Positions 16,047 to 25,148 of a DNA stretch of 64,000 nt are shown in pieces. Under the pieces are notes generated by a model. The model was not told where the DNA came from, searched no databases, and saw only the letters and a list, made by a program, of their open reading frames with translations. Origin of the DNA: Gillisia mitskevichiae (GTDB lineage Bacteria > Bacteroidota > Bacteroidia > Flavobacteriales > Flavobacteriaceae); the NCBI RefSeq assembly GCF_003634585.1, contig NZ_RBLG01000003.1:345048-409047 (forward strand), written 5' to 3'. Each line of letters starts with the position of its first letter. Within the stretch, counting starts at the first letter, position 1. The position numbers and the translations under genes were made by a program.

Positions 16047-16934
16047 TTGCAGAAAATCGCTAACTTTAGATCTAATTTAAAATCTCCATATTTGAACAAA
16101 ATTCACTTCGATAAAGATCATGCTGCTTGGAGAGTAAAGCTTTATCATATTATTTATGGGGCAGACACTCGTTTAGGTAAGTTGTTTGATGTAGTTCTCC
16201 TTATTCTTATAGTATTAAGTATTATTCTAGTAATGCTGGAAAGCGTTTCTAGTTATAATATTAAATTCCACGATCAGTTTTATATCGCAGAATGGATAAT
16301 TACTATTTTCTTTAGTATAGAATATATTCTAAGGATCATTACAATTAATAAACCTAAGAATTATATTTTTAGTTTTTATGGAATCGTAGATCTACTCTCC
16401 ACCATCCCATCTTACATTATCTTTTTTGTTGGAGGAAGCAATATGTTTTTGGCAGTACGAGCCTTGCGCTTACTTAGAGTTTTCAGGATTCTAAAAGTGA
16501 CAAGATATATTGGGGAATCACAAAAATTAATAAGCGCCTTAAAAAACAGTAGGGCCAAGATAAGTATCTTTCTATTTGCCGTACTCATAATATGTATTAT
16601 TACAGGTACGTTAATGTATTTGGTGGAAGGTCCCGAAAATGGCTTTACAAATATTCCCTTAAGCATCTACTGGTGTATAGTTACTCTTACTACGGTTGGC
16701 TTTGGAGATATTCACCCTTTAACCCCTTTAGGAAGATTTATCGCATCATTTATAATGATCGTAGGTTATGGTGTGATCGCTGTTCCTACGGGAATCGTTG
16801 GAGCAGAAATCTCTAAGGACATGAGTAAAGGAGATGCAATAAAACCTTTTACATGTGTTAACTGTGGTGAAAAAGAGCATAAAATTTCATCTGAATTTTG
16901 TCATAATTGTGGTAAAAAATTAAATGAAAACTAA
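16047..16934 (+). CDS. Voltage-gated potassium-type ion channel with C-terminal zinc ribbon
   Basis: The 295-residue protein is a six-segment Kv-like subunit. S1 is near residues 46-67, S4 carries regularly spaced arginines (RALRLLRVFRILKVTRYI), and the pore has the filter TLTTVGFGD at about 213-221. S6 follows (FIASFIMIVGYGVIAVPTGI). After S6 comes a cytoplasmic tail with two CxxC pairs (CVNC and CHNC, about residues 270-290), a zinc-ribbon. The start is a TTG at 16047. Its last 11 bases overlap the start of miaA, so the two are co-transcribed. The zinc ribbon is unusual for bacterial Kv channels and may regulate gating or assembly. Confidence 0.92.
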   Translation: MQKIANFRSNLKSPYLNKIHFDKDHAAWRVKLYHIIYGADTRLGKLFDVVLLILIVLSIILVMLESVSSYNIKFHDQFYIAEWIITIFFSIEYILRIITINKPKNYIFSFYGIVDLLSTIPSYIIFFVGGSNMFLAVRALRLLRVFRILKVTRYIGESQKLISALKNSRAKISIFLFAVLIICIITGTLMYLVEGPENGFTNIPLSIYWCIVTLTTVGFGDIHPLTPLGRFIASFIMIVGYGVIAVPTGIVGAEISKDMSKGDAIKPFTCVNCGEKEHKISSEFCHNCGKKLNEN

Positions 16935-17844
16935 TATTCTTATAAGTATTGTAGGGCCAACTGCCATTGGAAAAACAGCTTTGAGCATTAAGCTTGCACG
17001 TACATTTAGGACAGAGATCCTCTCTGCAGATTCCAGACAGTTTTACAAAGAGATCCCTATTGGCACTGCCGCTCCTAATAAAAAAGAACTGGCTGCAGCC
17101 CCCCATCATTTTATTCAAAATAGATCTATTGAAGAAGATTACTCTGTGGGGGATTATGAGCGGGAAGCTATAAAAAAATTAGAAGAACTTTTTAAAGCAC
17201 ATCAGGTGCTTATCTTGGTTGGGGGCAGCGGACTATATATTAAAAGTTTGATCGAAGGCTTAGATAATTTTCCAGAGATAGAGCAAGAAATTAGAGAGCA
17301 ACTAAACGATAGGCTACTAAATGAAGGTTTAGAAGTTTTAAAAACGGAGTTAGAACAACTTGATCCAGAGTACTATAATAAGATAGACAACAACAATCCA
17401 CATAGAGTAATTAGGGCATTAGAAGTTTGTATTGGTTCTGGGAATACATTTACATCTTATTTAAATCAACCTAAACCTATTAGAAATTTTAAAACTATTT
17501 CTATTGGCCTTAGCGCAGATAGAGAAGAAATTTACGAGCGCATTAATCGCAGAGTAGATATAATGATGGACGAAGGATTGCTGGAGGAAGCACAAACTTT
17601 ATATCCAAAAAGGAGATTAAATGCTTTAAACACCGTAGGCTATAAAGAGTTATTTTCCTTTTTTGAAGGCAGAATAGATCTTGAAACCGCTGTAGAACAG
17701 ATCAAGATGAACTCTCGAAGGTATGCTAAACGACAGTTAACTTGGTTTCGGAAAAATGAAAATACCACATGGTTTAATTACAAAACGCCATTTTCGGATA
17801 TTGAGGATTTTATCAAGACTGAAATTCAAGAAAAATATAGCTAG
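16924..17844 (+). CDS. miaA: tRNA dimethylallyltransferase
   Basis: MiaA transfers a dimethylallyl group to A37 of tRNAs reading UNN codons. The 306-residue product has the P-loop GPTAIGKTALS (about residues 10-20), SADSRQFYKEIPIGTAAP with the catalytic Asp and conserved DSRQ, the motif LVGGSGLYIKSLIEG, and NTVGYKEL with the later RRYAKRQLTWFR helix. Length is standard. Its ATG lies inside the end of the channel gene, which suggests translational coupling. Confidence 0.98.
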   Translation: MKTNILISIVGPTAIGKTALSIKLARTFRTEILSADSRQFYKEIPIGTAAPNKKELAAAPHHFIQNRSIEEDYSVGDYEREAIKKLEELFKAHQVLILVGGSGLYIKSLIEGLDNFPEIEQEIREQLNDRLLNEGLEVLKTELEQLDPEYYNKIDNNNPHRVIRALEVCIGSGNTFTSYLNQPKPIRNFKTISIGLSADREEIYERINRRVDIMMDEGLLEEAQTLYPKRRLNALNTVGYKELFSFFEGRIDLETAVEQIKMNSRRYAKRQLTWFRKNENTTWFNYKTPFSDIEDFIKTEIQEKYS

Positions 17845-17926
17845 ACTAAAAATCGCTTAACTTATTTCCAGCTTCTTCATTATAAAAACTCTGCATTCTG
17901 AAAGACATCTTTAGGCTTCGTAATTC

Positions 17927-20900
17927 TTATTCTATAATCACTCTCTTGATCTCTATTCCTTCTGAAGTAAATAACTTCAAAACGTAAACGGCATTTTGCA
18001 CTCCACTAAGATCCATAGAATATTGAAAGTCTGTTTCAGAAAAATCCTTGAATAAGATCATTCTTCCTCGAAAGTCGAAGATCTCTACCCGCTGAATAGT
18101 AACTCCAGAAGGTGTTGCGAATTGAAATGGTCCCGAGGTAGGATTTGGATAGATATAGATATATTCTACTCCAGGCAAAGGATTAATATTACAATCTCCG
18201 GTAACCGTAACTATTGCAGTTGTACTACTGGAATTACCACTAGAATCTGTAGCCGTAAAGGTTACTATATTTTCTCCAAGCTCCTTACATCCAAAAGTTA
18301 GTTTGCTAATATTAAAGCTTAAATTCCCGCAGTTATCTGAAGATCCATTATCTAACATCTCTGCAGTGATGCTTACAGATCCAAATTCATTTAAAGCTAC
18401 GCTAATGTCTTTTACTCTAACTAAAGGTGCAGATGTATCCTTAACAATCACTTCAACCTCGCAAGAGCCTTGAATAGTACCATTAGTATAAGTTAATTGA
18501 ATATCATTACTACCCTTATCTGCACAAGTAAAAATTGATTTATCAATTGAAAACTCATAACCTGCGCCGTTGCCAGTATATAGATCTTCAGGTTTTATTT
18601 GCGCTTCTCCATTTTCATCAAGTTCAATGATCAAAGATTCTATACATGAAAAGTCGGGAGCATTCTCATCGTACGGCAACACCTTCACTATTGTTTCACA
18701 AAAATCTGAATTTCCTGCAGCATCTGTCACAGTAAATAATACCGTATTTTCACCAAGATCGGCACTGGTAAAAATAGATTGAGACAGTGTTTTAGAGATT
18801 ATTCCACAAGCATCATAAGAATTATCATCAACGCTATCTGGATTCAAGCTAGCTTGCCCGTTTGCATTTAGCATTAAATCCATAGATTCTATACAGATGG
18901 CAACAGGCGATGTAGCATCTTCAACCATAACTTTGAAAACACAAGTAGTAGTTCCTACATCTCCTTTAGCTGATAATATTATATCTGTATTTTTATTAAT
19001 AAATGATCCTGGCAATGGATTTTGAGTTACCTCAGCCTCAAAATTAACTTGAGAAAGTGGAGTGTAATCTGGCAGTAGAAACTGGCAATTTTCATCTAGC
19101 TTTTCAAATTGAGTACTGGGGCAATTTAATTCAATATCTGGATTAGATGATGTAATATTAACAATAAAAGAACAGCTATCAGGATTTCCTGAGGCATCAA
19201 TTACAGTTAACAATACCTCTGTAGACTCATAAATAATTGTACCTACTTCTGGCTGTTGTTTAAACTCCGCAATGAAGCAATTATCACTATAAGTAGAAGT
19301 TAATATATAATTTGGTAATTGAAAACCTTCTCCTTCCGTGATGGTTTCGTTTTGCTCACCGGGACAGATAATAAGTGGATTTATAGAATCTATTGCAATT
19401 AAATTAACCTCACAAGTATCTACTTGATCCTCAAACTTAGCAGTAATGATAAGTTGAAGTGAACCATTAACTCGAAATCCAGGTGTTATATTTTGAGTTA
19501 CAACTGCACCATCTATATTAGTAGTTATGGTTGATGCAATATCTGGGATAAGGTAGCTACAATTTGAATCCACCTCAAAAGTTCGATTTTCGGGGCAATT
19601 TAGAATTTGAAGTTCTGTTTCTTCATAAAATATTACTTCAAAATTACAGCTGCTTTGGTTGTTATTATTATCGGTAATGGTGAATTCAATTCTGGTGTCT
19701 TCAGAAATAACAACGCCCGGCTGTGGAGTTTGGGAGTATGTGAAACTATCTGAACAATTATCTGTAATTGTTAAGAGTGAGAAATAATCTTCAATCTCAT
19801 ATTCTTTTGAGCCGGTATATGGAACAAAGATATCATTTGGGCAGATGACTGCAGGTGGACTCTGATCTTCCAAATTAACTAGAAACTGGCAACTTCCAGC
19901 TTCTTCCCCTTCAGATCCGTCAAACACGCGTAGTGTTAGCGTTAAAACATTCCCATTTCTAACTTGTGTTTGGATAAAGAAAGGCTCATTCTCAAAATTT
20001 TCAAAATTTGTAATCCTATTAGAATAATCTGGTACTGTAAAAGTACAGTTCTCATCCAATTCTAGGATAGTAGTCTGATTTGGATCTGGACAATCAAAAG
20101 TTGGAGATTGTTTTTCATTTTCAGTAATTGTAATATCAAAACTACAGATTGCTTTATTTCCGTTAGGATCGGTTACTACAAAAGTATTGGTAGTAGTTCC
20201 CACTGGAAATTCGCTGCCGGAAGCAAAACCAGCAGTTTGTATACTACTAGCCCCAAGACAGTTATCATTAAAACTAATTGCTGTATAAGTGATTACTTTT
20301 CCTGTTTCTCCAAATCCAACAGTTTCTGAAATATCATCAGGACACGAAATAGTTGGATTTTCATTATCTACTACGGTAATGGTAAAACTACATTCATCTA
20401 TTAATCCGGCTCCATCGGTAGCTCTAAAACTTATTATTGTTTCTCCAACAGGAAAAATATCTCCAGAATTTAAATCGATATTGTCTGTTCTAACAATTGT
20501 AATTTCTTCCCCAGAATTATCTGTTGCGGTAGCAGTTGCAAATGTTACCATTGCTCCACATTTACCGGAATCCACATTTTTGGTGATAGAAGCAGGACAA
20601 GTAATTACAGGTTTTTCAATATCTGTTCCAGCGACAGCATTAACGGTTACCGTAAAACTGCAAATCGCAAAGTTTCCTGCTCCATCTGTTGCTGTATATT
20701 CTACTAATGTAGGACCAATGGGAAACTGACTTCCAGATGCCAATCCTTTTGTGCGTGTAACTTTGGCAGAACAGTTATCTGTTGCGGTGGCAGGAGCATA
20801 AGTAACTATTGCAAAATTTTCACCCGGATTAGTATTTATAGTAATATTACTTGGACATGTAACTATTATTGGTTTTTCAATATCGAAAGATGGAGTTCGT

Positions 20901-22003
20901 TCATAGATTTCTAAATCGAATTCGATTTTTATCCTTCTTCTAAACAAATCTAATTCAGTAATATTCGCATTATCAACATACATTTTATCGCATGAATTAA
21001 AGGCTATATCAACCGGCAATTCTAATTGATCCTTAAAAAATGGATTTTGTAAAATTCTATTATTATCATAAATTCTAATTCCGAATTCTTTATCATTAAT
21101 ACCTTGTTGAATTTGTAATGCGAATAATACCGCTTGCAATGTGGTTAAATTTTTATAATTCAAAAGCTGACTAAAATTTATTCGATTCGAATAATCTATA
21201 ACATGAATAAAATCAAATTCATCGATAACAACACTTCCTGGCGAACCCATCCCGGTTAAAGTTGTAAGATATTGAAATGATGAATTTAAAACCAATACTT
21301 CTCCCCCGTTTGCTGTATGGCTTATATAAATATTCTTGTTAGAATCGACTCCAATTCTGTAAGGTTCGCGTAAGGTATGTCCGGATGGCCCTTCGGTTTT
21401 TTTGATTTCAGTACCACTCTTATTATAAACCCTTAACTCACTACTCACATCACTCTCAGCACCAGATCCATCATTATATATAACTACATAAATATTATCA
21501 TCTTTATCTAAAGTAAGTCCTAAAGGCCTGAAGTAGGAAGTCCAAATTTGATTTAGTTCAACACCTGAGGAGTTAAATTTTCGAATTTTCCCATTATCCC
21601 TAAAAGGTGCTTGATCTTCATAATCAATTACATATATATTGTCATTACTATCCAATGCAACATCCAGAGGATCATTTAATTGACTTCTAGAAATAACCGT
21701 ACCCAGAAGTATCCCTTCAGAATTATACTTTATAACTCCATCTCCAAAGGTTAGTCTATATACATTTCCTTTAGAATCTGTATCAATAGCAATTGTTAAT
21801 CCACTTGTTTCAGCTTGAGTTACAGTACCAAATGGAACTGCATCTAACCACTCATAACTTGGCGTAACATTAACCTGCCCCACCCCACTCAACGAAGAAA
21901 AAAGCATAAAAAACATGAGCCCAAAAAATAATATAGAATTCTGCCCAAGGCGAGTGTCTCGGGTAATGTGAAACCATAAAATTTCAGGGTAATTCTGTCT
22001 CAT
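17927..22003 (-). CDS. Giant secreted NHL/HYR-repeat protein with type IX secretion sorting domain
   Basis: The 1358-residue protein has an N-terminal signal segment ending FSSLSGVGQ near residue 43. NHL-type beta-propeller repeats follow to about residue 340 (for example LDVALDSNDNIYVIDY and IGVDSNKNIYISH). From about 374 to 1270 come roughly eleven modules of 65-85 residues: three canonical HYR domains (CPSNITINTNPGENF, CPASITKNVDSGKCG, CPDDISETVGFG, each ending GN-CSF-type strands), then shorter divergent modules with DENCTF or DSNCSY, then three modules with D-LGEN-V-F-VTD. The last 80 residues (YIYPNPTSGPFQFATPSG, then VYVLKLFTSEGIEIKRVII) are a type A T9SS sorting domain. It should be secreted and anchored on the surface, perhaps as an adhesin or matrix protein. 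No neighbour tells its target. Confidence 0.92.
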   Translation of the reverse strand: MRQNYPEILWFHITRDTRLGQNSILFFGLMFFMLFSSLSGVGQVNVTPSYEWLDAVPFGTVTQAETSGLTIAIDTDSKGNVYRLTFGDGVIKYNSEGILLGTVISRSQLNDPLDVALDSNDNIYVIDYEDQAPFRDNGKIRKFNSSGVELNQIWTSYFRPLGLTLDKDDNIYVVIYNDGSGAESDVSSELRVYNKSGTEIKKTEGPSGHTLREPYRIGVDSNKNIYISHTANGGEVLVLNSSFQYLTTLTGMGSPGSVVIDEFDFIHVIDYSNRINFSQLLNYKNLTTLQAVLFALQIQQGINDKEFGIRIYDNNRILQNPFFKDQLELPVDIAFNSCDKMYVDNANITELDLFRRRIKIEFDLEIYERTPSFDIEKPIIVTCPSNITINTNPGENFAIVTYAPATATDNCSAKVTRTKGLASGSQFPIGPTLVEYTATDGAGNFAICSFTVTVNAVAGTDIEKPVITCPASITKNVDSGKCGAMVTFATATATDNSGEEITIVRTDNIDLNSGDIFPVGETIISFRATDGAGLIDECSFTITVVDNENPTISCPDDISETVGFGETGKVITYTAISFNDNCLGASSIQTAGFASGSEFPVGTTTNTFVVTDPNGNKAICSFDITITENEKQSPTFDCPDPNQTTILELDENCTFTVPDYSNRITNFENFENEPFFIQTQVRNGNVLTLTLRVFDGSEGEEAGSCQFLVNLEDQSPPAVICPNDIFVPYTGSKEYEIEDYFSLLTITDNCSDSFTYSQTPQPGVVISEDTRIEFTITDNNNNQSSCNFEVIFYEETELQILNCPENRTFEVDSNCSYLIPDIASTITTNIDGAVVTQNITPGFRVNGSLQLIITAKFEDQVDTCEVNLIAIDSINPLIICPGEQNETITEGEGFQLPNYILTSTYSDNCFIAEFKQQPEVGTIIYESTEVLLTVIDASGNPDSCSFIVNITSSNPDIELNCPSTQFEKLDENCQFLLPDYTPLSQVNFEAEVTQNPLPGSFINKNTDIILSAKGDVGTTTCVFKVMVEDATSPVAICIESMDLMLNANGQASLNPDSVDDNSYDACGIISKTLSQSIFTSADLGENTVLFTVTDAAGNSDFCETIVKVLPYDENAPDFSCIESLIIELDENGEAQIKPEDLYTGNGAGYEFSIDKSIFTCADKGSNDIQLTYTNGTIQGSCEVEVIVKDTSAPLVRVKDISVALNEFGSVSITAEMLDNGSSDNCGNLSFNISKLTFGCKELGENIVTFTATDSSGNSSSTTAIVTVTGDCNINPLPGVEYIYIYPNPTSGPFQFATPSGVTIQRVEIFDFRGRMILFKDFSETDFQYSMDLSGVQNAVYVLKLFTSEGIEIKRVIIE

Positions 22004-22081
22004 TGTGTTGCTTAGGGATTATAAATATAATGCTGATTCCCGTAATATATTGTGCTTACATGTTAACTTTAAAATACAAAA

Positions 22082-22182
22082 GGACTGTACAAAAGATGTA
22101 TCACATATATCAAGCAACAAATCTAAGGAATTTCCATCCAAAAATTTAAGCCCAATATGTCCTACTAACTTTTATACAGTCC
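22082..22182. repeat. 101-bp element bounded by 14-bp inverted repeats
   Basis: GGACTGTACAAAAG at 22082-22095 is matched by CTTTTATACAGTCC at 22169-22182, an inverted repeat with one mismatch. The interior of 73 bases is AT-rich and codes for nothing. The layout resembles a short non-autonomous (MITE-like) element or a remnant, but no target-site duplication is evident. It lies between the HYR gene and the response regulator gene, both on the minus strand, so a long hairpin/terminator role is the alternative. Confidence 0.5.
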
Positions 22183-22208
22183 CTTAAGGAAACTGAAAAT
22201 TCTTCTAT

Positions 22209-22928
22209 TTAGGCTTCGCCCTCTTTATTCTTAACTACCAATCTAAATCCTTCCCCATGAATATTCAAGATCTCTACATTCTCGTCAACCTTTAAATATT
22301 TACGAAGTTTAGCGATATATACATCCATACTTCTGGAAGTAAAATAATTATCGTCTCTCCAAATTTTGGTAAGCGCCAATTCTCTTGGCATAAGATCATT
22401 TTCATGTAATGCCAACAATCTTAATAATTCATTCTCTTTTGGAGAAAGTTTAATAGGTTCTTTATCCATATAAGTTAAGAATCTTAACTTAGAATTTAAA
22501 TGTAAACCTCCAATTTGAAATTCAAATTGTTTACTATCTGCTACGCTATCTGTAGCTTTACGCTGCATAATAGCTTTAATTTTCATTAAAAGCACTTCAC
22601 TATCAAAAGGTTTGTTTAAGTAATCATCTGCCCCTACTTTGTAACCTTTTAATACATCTTCTTTCATCGCTTTTGCAGTTAAGAAAATAATAGGCACATC
22701 TTCATTCTTATCTCTAATTTCTTTAGCTAGAGTAAATCCGTCTTTATAAGGCATCATTACATCTAAGATACAAAGATCGAAATCGTCTTTTTTAAACTTT
22801 TCAAAACCTTCCATCCCATTTTTAGCATGAGTAACTTCATAGTCATTCATCGCTAAATAATCTTTTAGCACCGTTCCAAAATTTGGATCGTCTTCTACTA
22901 ATAAAATTTTCTTGTTTTCAGTTTCCAT
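22209..22928 (-). CDS. OmpR/PhoB-family response regulator
   Basis: The 239-residue protein has a receiver domain (ILLVEDDPNFG with the acidic pair, CILDVMMPYKDG with phospho-acceptor Asp at about 54, and KPF near 105) and a winged-helix DNA-binding domain (KLSPKENELLRLLALHEN, then SRSMDVYIAKLRKYLK). It starts 3 bases after the histidine kinase stop, so they are a cognate pair. The pair resembles Bacteroides RprX/RprY. Target genes are not evident from this window; the HYR gene follows downstream on the same strand. Confidence 0.95.
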   Translation of the reverse strand: METENKKILLVEDDPNFGTVLKDYLAMNDYEVTHAKNGMEGFEKFKKDDFDLCILDVMMPYKDGFTLAKEIRDKNEDVPIIFLTAKAMKEDVLKGYKVGADDYLNKPFDSEVLLMKIKAIMQRKATDSVADSKQFEFQIGGLHLNSKLRFLTYMDKEPIKLSPKENELLRLLALHENDLMPRELALTKIWRDDNYFTSRSMDVYIAKLRKYLKVDENVEILNIHGEGFRLVVKNKEGEA

Positions 22929-22931
22929 ATA

Positions 22932-24491
22932 TTATGTTATTAATGGTAATTTAATTATAAATGTACTTCCCTTTCCACGTTCGCTTTCCACATGAATGGT
23001 TGCGTGATGGTCGTCTAGTATTCTTTTTACATAAGCAAGGCCTAAACCATGACCCTTTACATTATGAATATCTCCAGTATGTTCCCTGTAGAATTTTTCA
23101 AATATTTTTTTCTGAACAACTTTTGTCATTCCAGCACCTTGATCTCTGATCTTCAAAATTATGGAATTTCTAACGTTTTCTGTATATATATCTATTTTTG
23201 GTTCCTCTAAAGAGTATTTTATAGCATTATCTAGAATATTTACTATCACATTTGTTAAATGATCTTCATTTCCTAAAACTGAAGACTTTAATGCTCCAAA
23301 ATGATTTTTTACATAGCCATTTCTGTCTTCAACTATCAATTCTACGTGTGTTAGCGCATCTTCTACAAGTTCATGAAGCTGTAATCGTTCCTTCTTAAGA
23401 TCCAATTCATTTTTCTCCAGTTTAGAGATCTGCAATACATTTTCTACTTGTGCATGCATCCTCTTATTCTCATCTCGAATCATTTGGAGGTATCGCGCAA
23501 CCTTACTTTGATCGTTAACTACCTTTGGATTCTTGATCGCATCTAATGCTAGATTTATAGTTGCAATAGGAGTTTTAAACTCATGCGTCATGTTATTTAT
23601 AAAATCTGTCTTTATCTGAGAGATCTGTCTTTGCTTAATTAATTGCGATAAAGCACTAGAATAAGCTATTACAATAATTAGGGTAAATATTATAGACAAA
23701 GCAGCCATAAGAATTACAGAAGAAAGTACTACTTCCTTTTTTTCAGTAAAATTAACCAACAACTGATAATTACTTTTCCCTGAAACATCTACATATAAAG
23801 GAACTGAATAAGTTGCTGGGGCATCCACTATAAAATTATCTGAATGAACTTTGGTTGCAAGTGAATTTGTAAATACTCCAAACTCGAAAGCAGATTTTAA
23901 ATTAAAATTTTGCAACTCCTCTTTAATAGTTGCCTCCAGCTCCCCTTTAGAAAGCCTTTTATGAATAGGTATCTTAGAAGTGAATTCAGAAATATAGGCA
24001 CTTAACATGTCCTTTTCCACCTCTTCCATTCTCATTAATCTTTCCAAACGATCCTCTGTAGATATGCTCCCAGAAACCTGATCTTTATTTAAAAAATCAT
24101 TGACTTTGCTATTAATTAAATTAGCAAGCTGAATGCTATCTGAGGTAGAAACCAGAAAATTAGAAGACTCCTTAGCGTTTTCTTCTATTGTCTTATTATA
24201 GTTCTTATTGGGATTCTGCCCATATTCATTTAAACCAAAATATTTTTCAAGATTTACGCTATTTAATTTTAGAGAGGCGCTATCTTCAAAATCAAAATTA
24301 AACCAAAATGCTTCTAATTCCTTGTTCTGAAGATCTTTAGAAACATTAATAAGCACTTGTTTTGCATTATAAGAAAACTGTTCTTCCTTATCATCTACAG
24401 TACTTTTTATCCAATACCCCTGTACGAAAATTATACCAATGAGCGATAAGCTCATAAGCACAACTAGGAGGAAGAATAATCTTTTATTCAT
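22932..24491 (-). CDS. Sensor histidine kinase
   Basis: Started at the ATG at 24491 (the frame is open for 8 codons further), the 519-residue product has a first membrane segment at about 4-25, a long periplasmic sensor region, a second segment near 257-280 (SSVILMAALSIIFTLIIVIA), and a kinase core. The H-box is NNMTHEFKTPIATI with the phospho-His, the N-box is VIVNILDNAIKYS, the G1 box is RDQGAGM, and G2 is GHGLGLAYVKR. It lacks a recognisable HAMP or PAS domain. The sensed signal is unknown; RprX-like flavobacterial kinases have this layout. Confidence 0.94.
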   Translation of the reverse strand: MNKRLFFLLVVLMSLSLIGIIFVQGYWIKSTVDDKEEQFSYNAKQVLINVSKDLQNKELEAFWFNFDFEDSASLKLNSVNLEKYFGLNEYGQNPNKNYNKTIEENAKESSNFLVSTSDSIQLANLINSKVNDFLNKDQVSGSISTEDRLERLMRMEEVEKDMLSAYISEFTSKIPIHKRLSKGELEATIKEELQNFNLKSAFEFGVFTNSLATKVHSDNFIVDAPATYSVPLYVDVSGKSNYQLLVNFTEKKEVVLSSVILMAALSIIFTLIIVIAYSSALSQLIKQRQISQIKTDFINNMTHEFKTPIATINLALDAIKNPKVVNDQSKVARYLQMIRDENKRMHAQVENVLQISKLEKNELDLKKERLQLHELVEDALTHVELIVEDRNGYVKNHFGALKSSVLGNEDHLTNVIVNILDNAIKYSLEEPKIDIYTENVRNSIILKIRDQGAGMTKVVQKKIFEKFYREHTGDIHNVKGHGLGLAYVKRILDDHHATIHVESERGKGSTFIIKLPLIT

Positions 24492-24557
24492 GCTCCAAAA
24501 ATAAGATTTTAACATTTAGAGCTTCACCCATTTAACCAAATGTTAACAAAACTGAGG

Positions 24558-25148
24558 CTAATTTTTACCAGTGTTTATCAGAATTTCATGAAGATTTCTC
24601 ACTTGCTCTTCTGTAGAGGGAAGATTTATATTAATTATCTCGAAATTAGCTAATTTTCGCTTTTTCTCATCACTCCATTGATGCTTAAGTCTAGCCTCAA
24701 TTTCTGCTAACGAACTTTTATCTCGAGCCTGTATTCTTTTAATTCGCTCTTCTAAAGGAGCAGTTACTAAAATTACAAGATCACAGTTATTGTGACCACC
24801 AGCTTCAAAAAGAATTGCAGCTTCATAAATAACATAAGAACTGTCTTGCTTATTTTTCCATTCAAGAAAATCTAAAGCTACTGCCGGATGAACAACATCG
24901 TTCAATTGCTTAAGTTTTTCTGGGGAATTAAAAACCTGATCGGCTATAAATTTCCTGTTTAAAATCCCCTCATTATAGGCATTTTCACCAAACAATGAAA
25001 CAATTTTGGATTTCAACTTCTCATTAGTATTCATCAGGGATTTACCGGCATTATCTGCTATGTAAACTGGAACCCCTAAATCTTTAAAAAAATTGGCCAC
25101 AGTGGTCTTACCACTGCCCATCCCACCGGTTAGTCCTACTACTCTCAT
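24558..25148 (-). CDS. coaE: Dephospho-CoA kinase
   Basis: CoaE catalyses the last step of CoA synthesis, ATP-dependent phosphorylation of dephospho-CoA. The 196-residue product has the P-loop VGLTGGMGSGKTTVANFF, the substrate motif YIADNAGKSLM with the catalytic-region Asp, DVVHPAVALDFLEW, and the VILVTAPLEERIKRIQARD lid. It overlaps the YbbR gene by 4 bases and belongs to the GT2-YbbR-coaE operon. coaBC is in the same window, so two steps of the pathway are represented. Confidence 0.97.
   Translation of the reverse strand: MRVVGLTGGMGSGKTTVANFFKDLGVPVYIADNAGKSLMNTNEKLKSKIVSLFGENAYNEGILNRKFIADQVFNSPEKLKQLNDVVHPAVALDFLEWKNKQDSSYVIYEAAILFEAGGHNNCDLVILVTAPLEERIKRIQARDKSSLAEIEARLKHQWSDEKKRKLANFEIININLPSTEEQVRNLHEILINTGKN

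Noticed and set aside
20289..20729. Plus-strand 146-codon frame inside the HYR gene
   Set aside because: It is antisense to repetitive Thr/Val/Ser-rich HYR modules; such repeats produce long open frames on the opposite strand without coding meaning.
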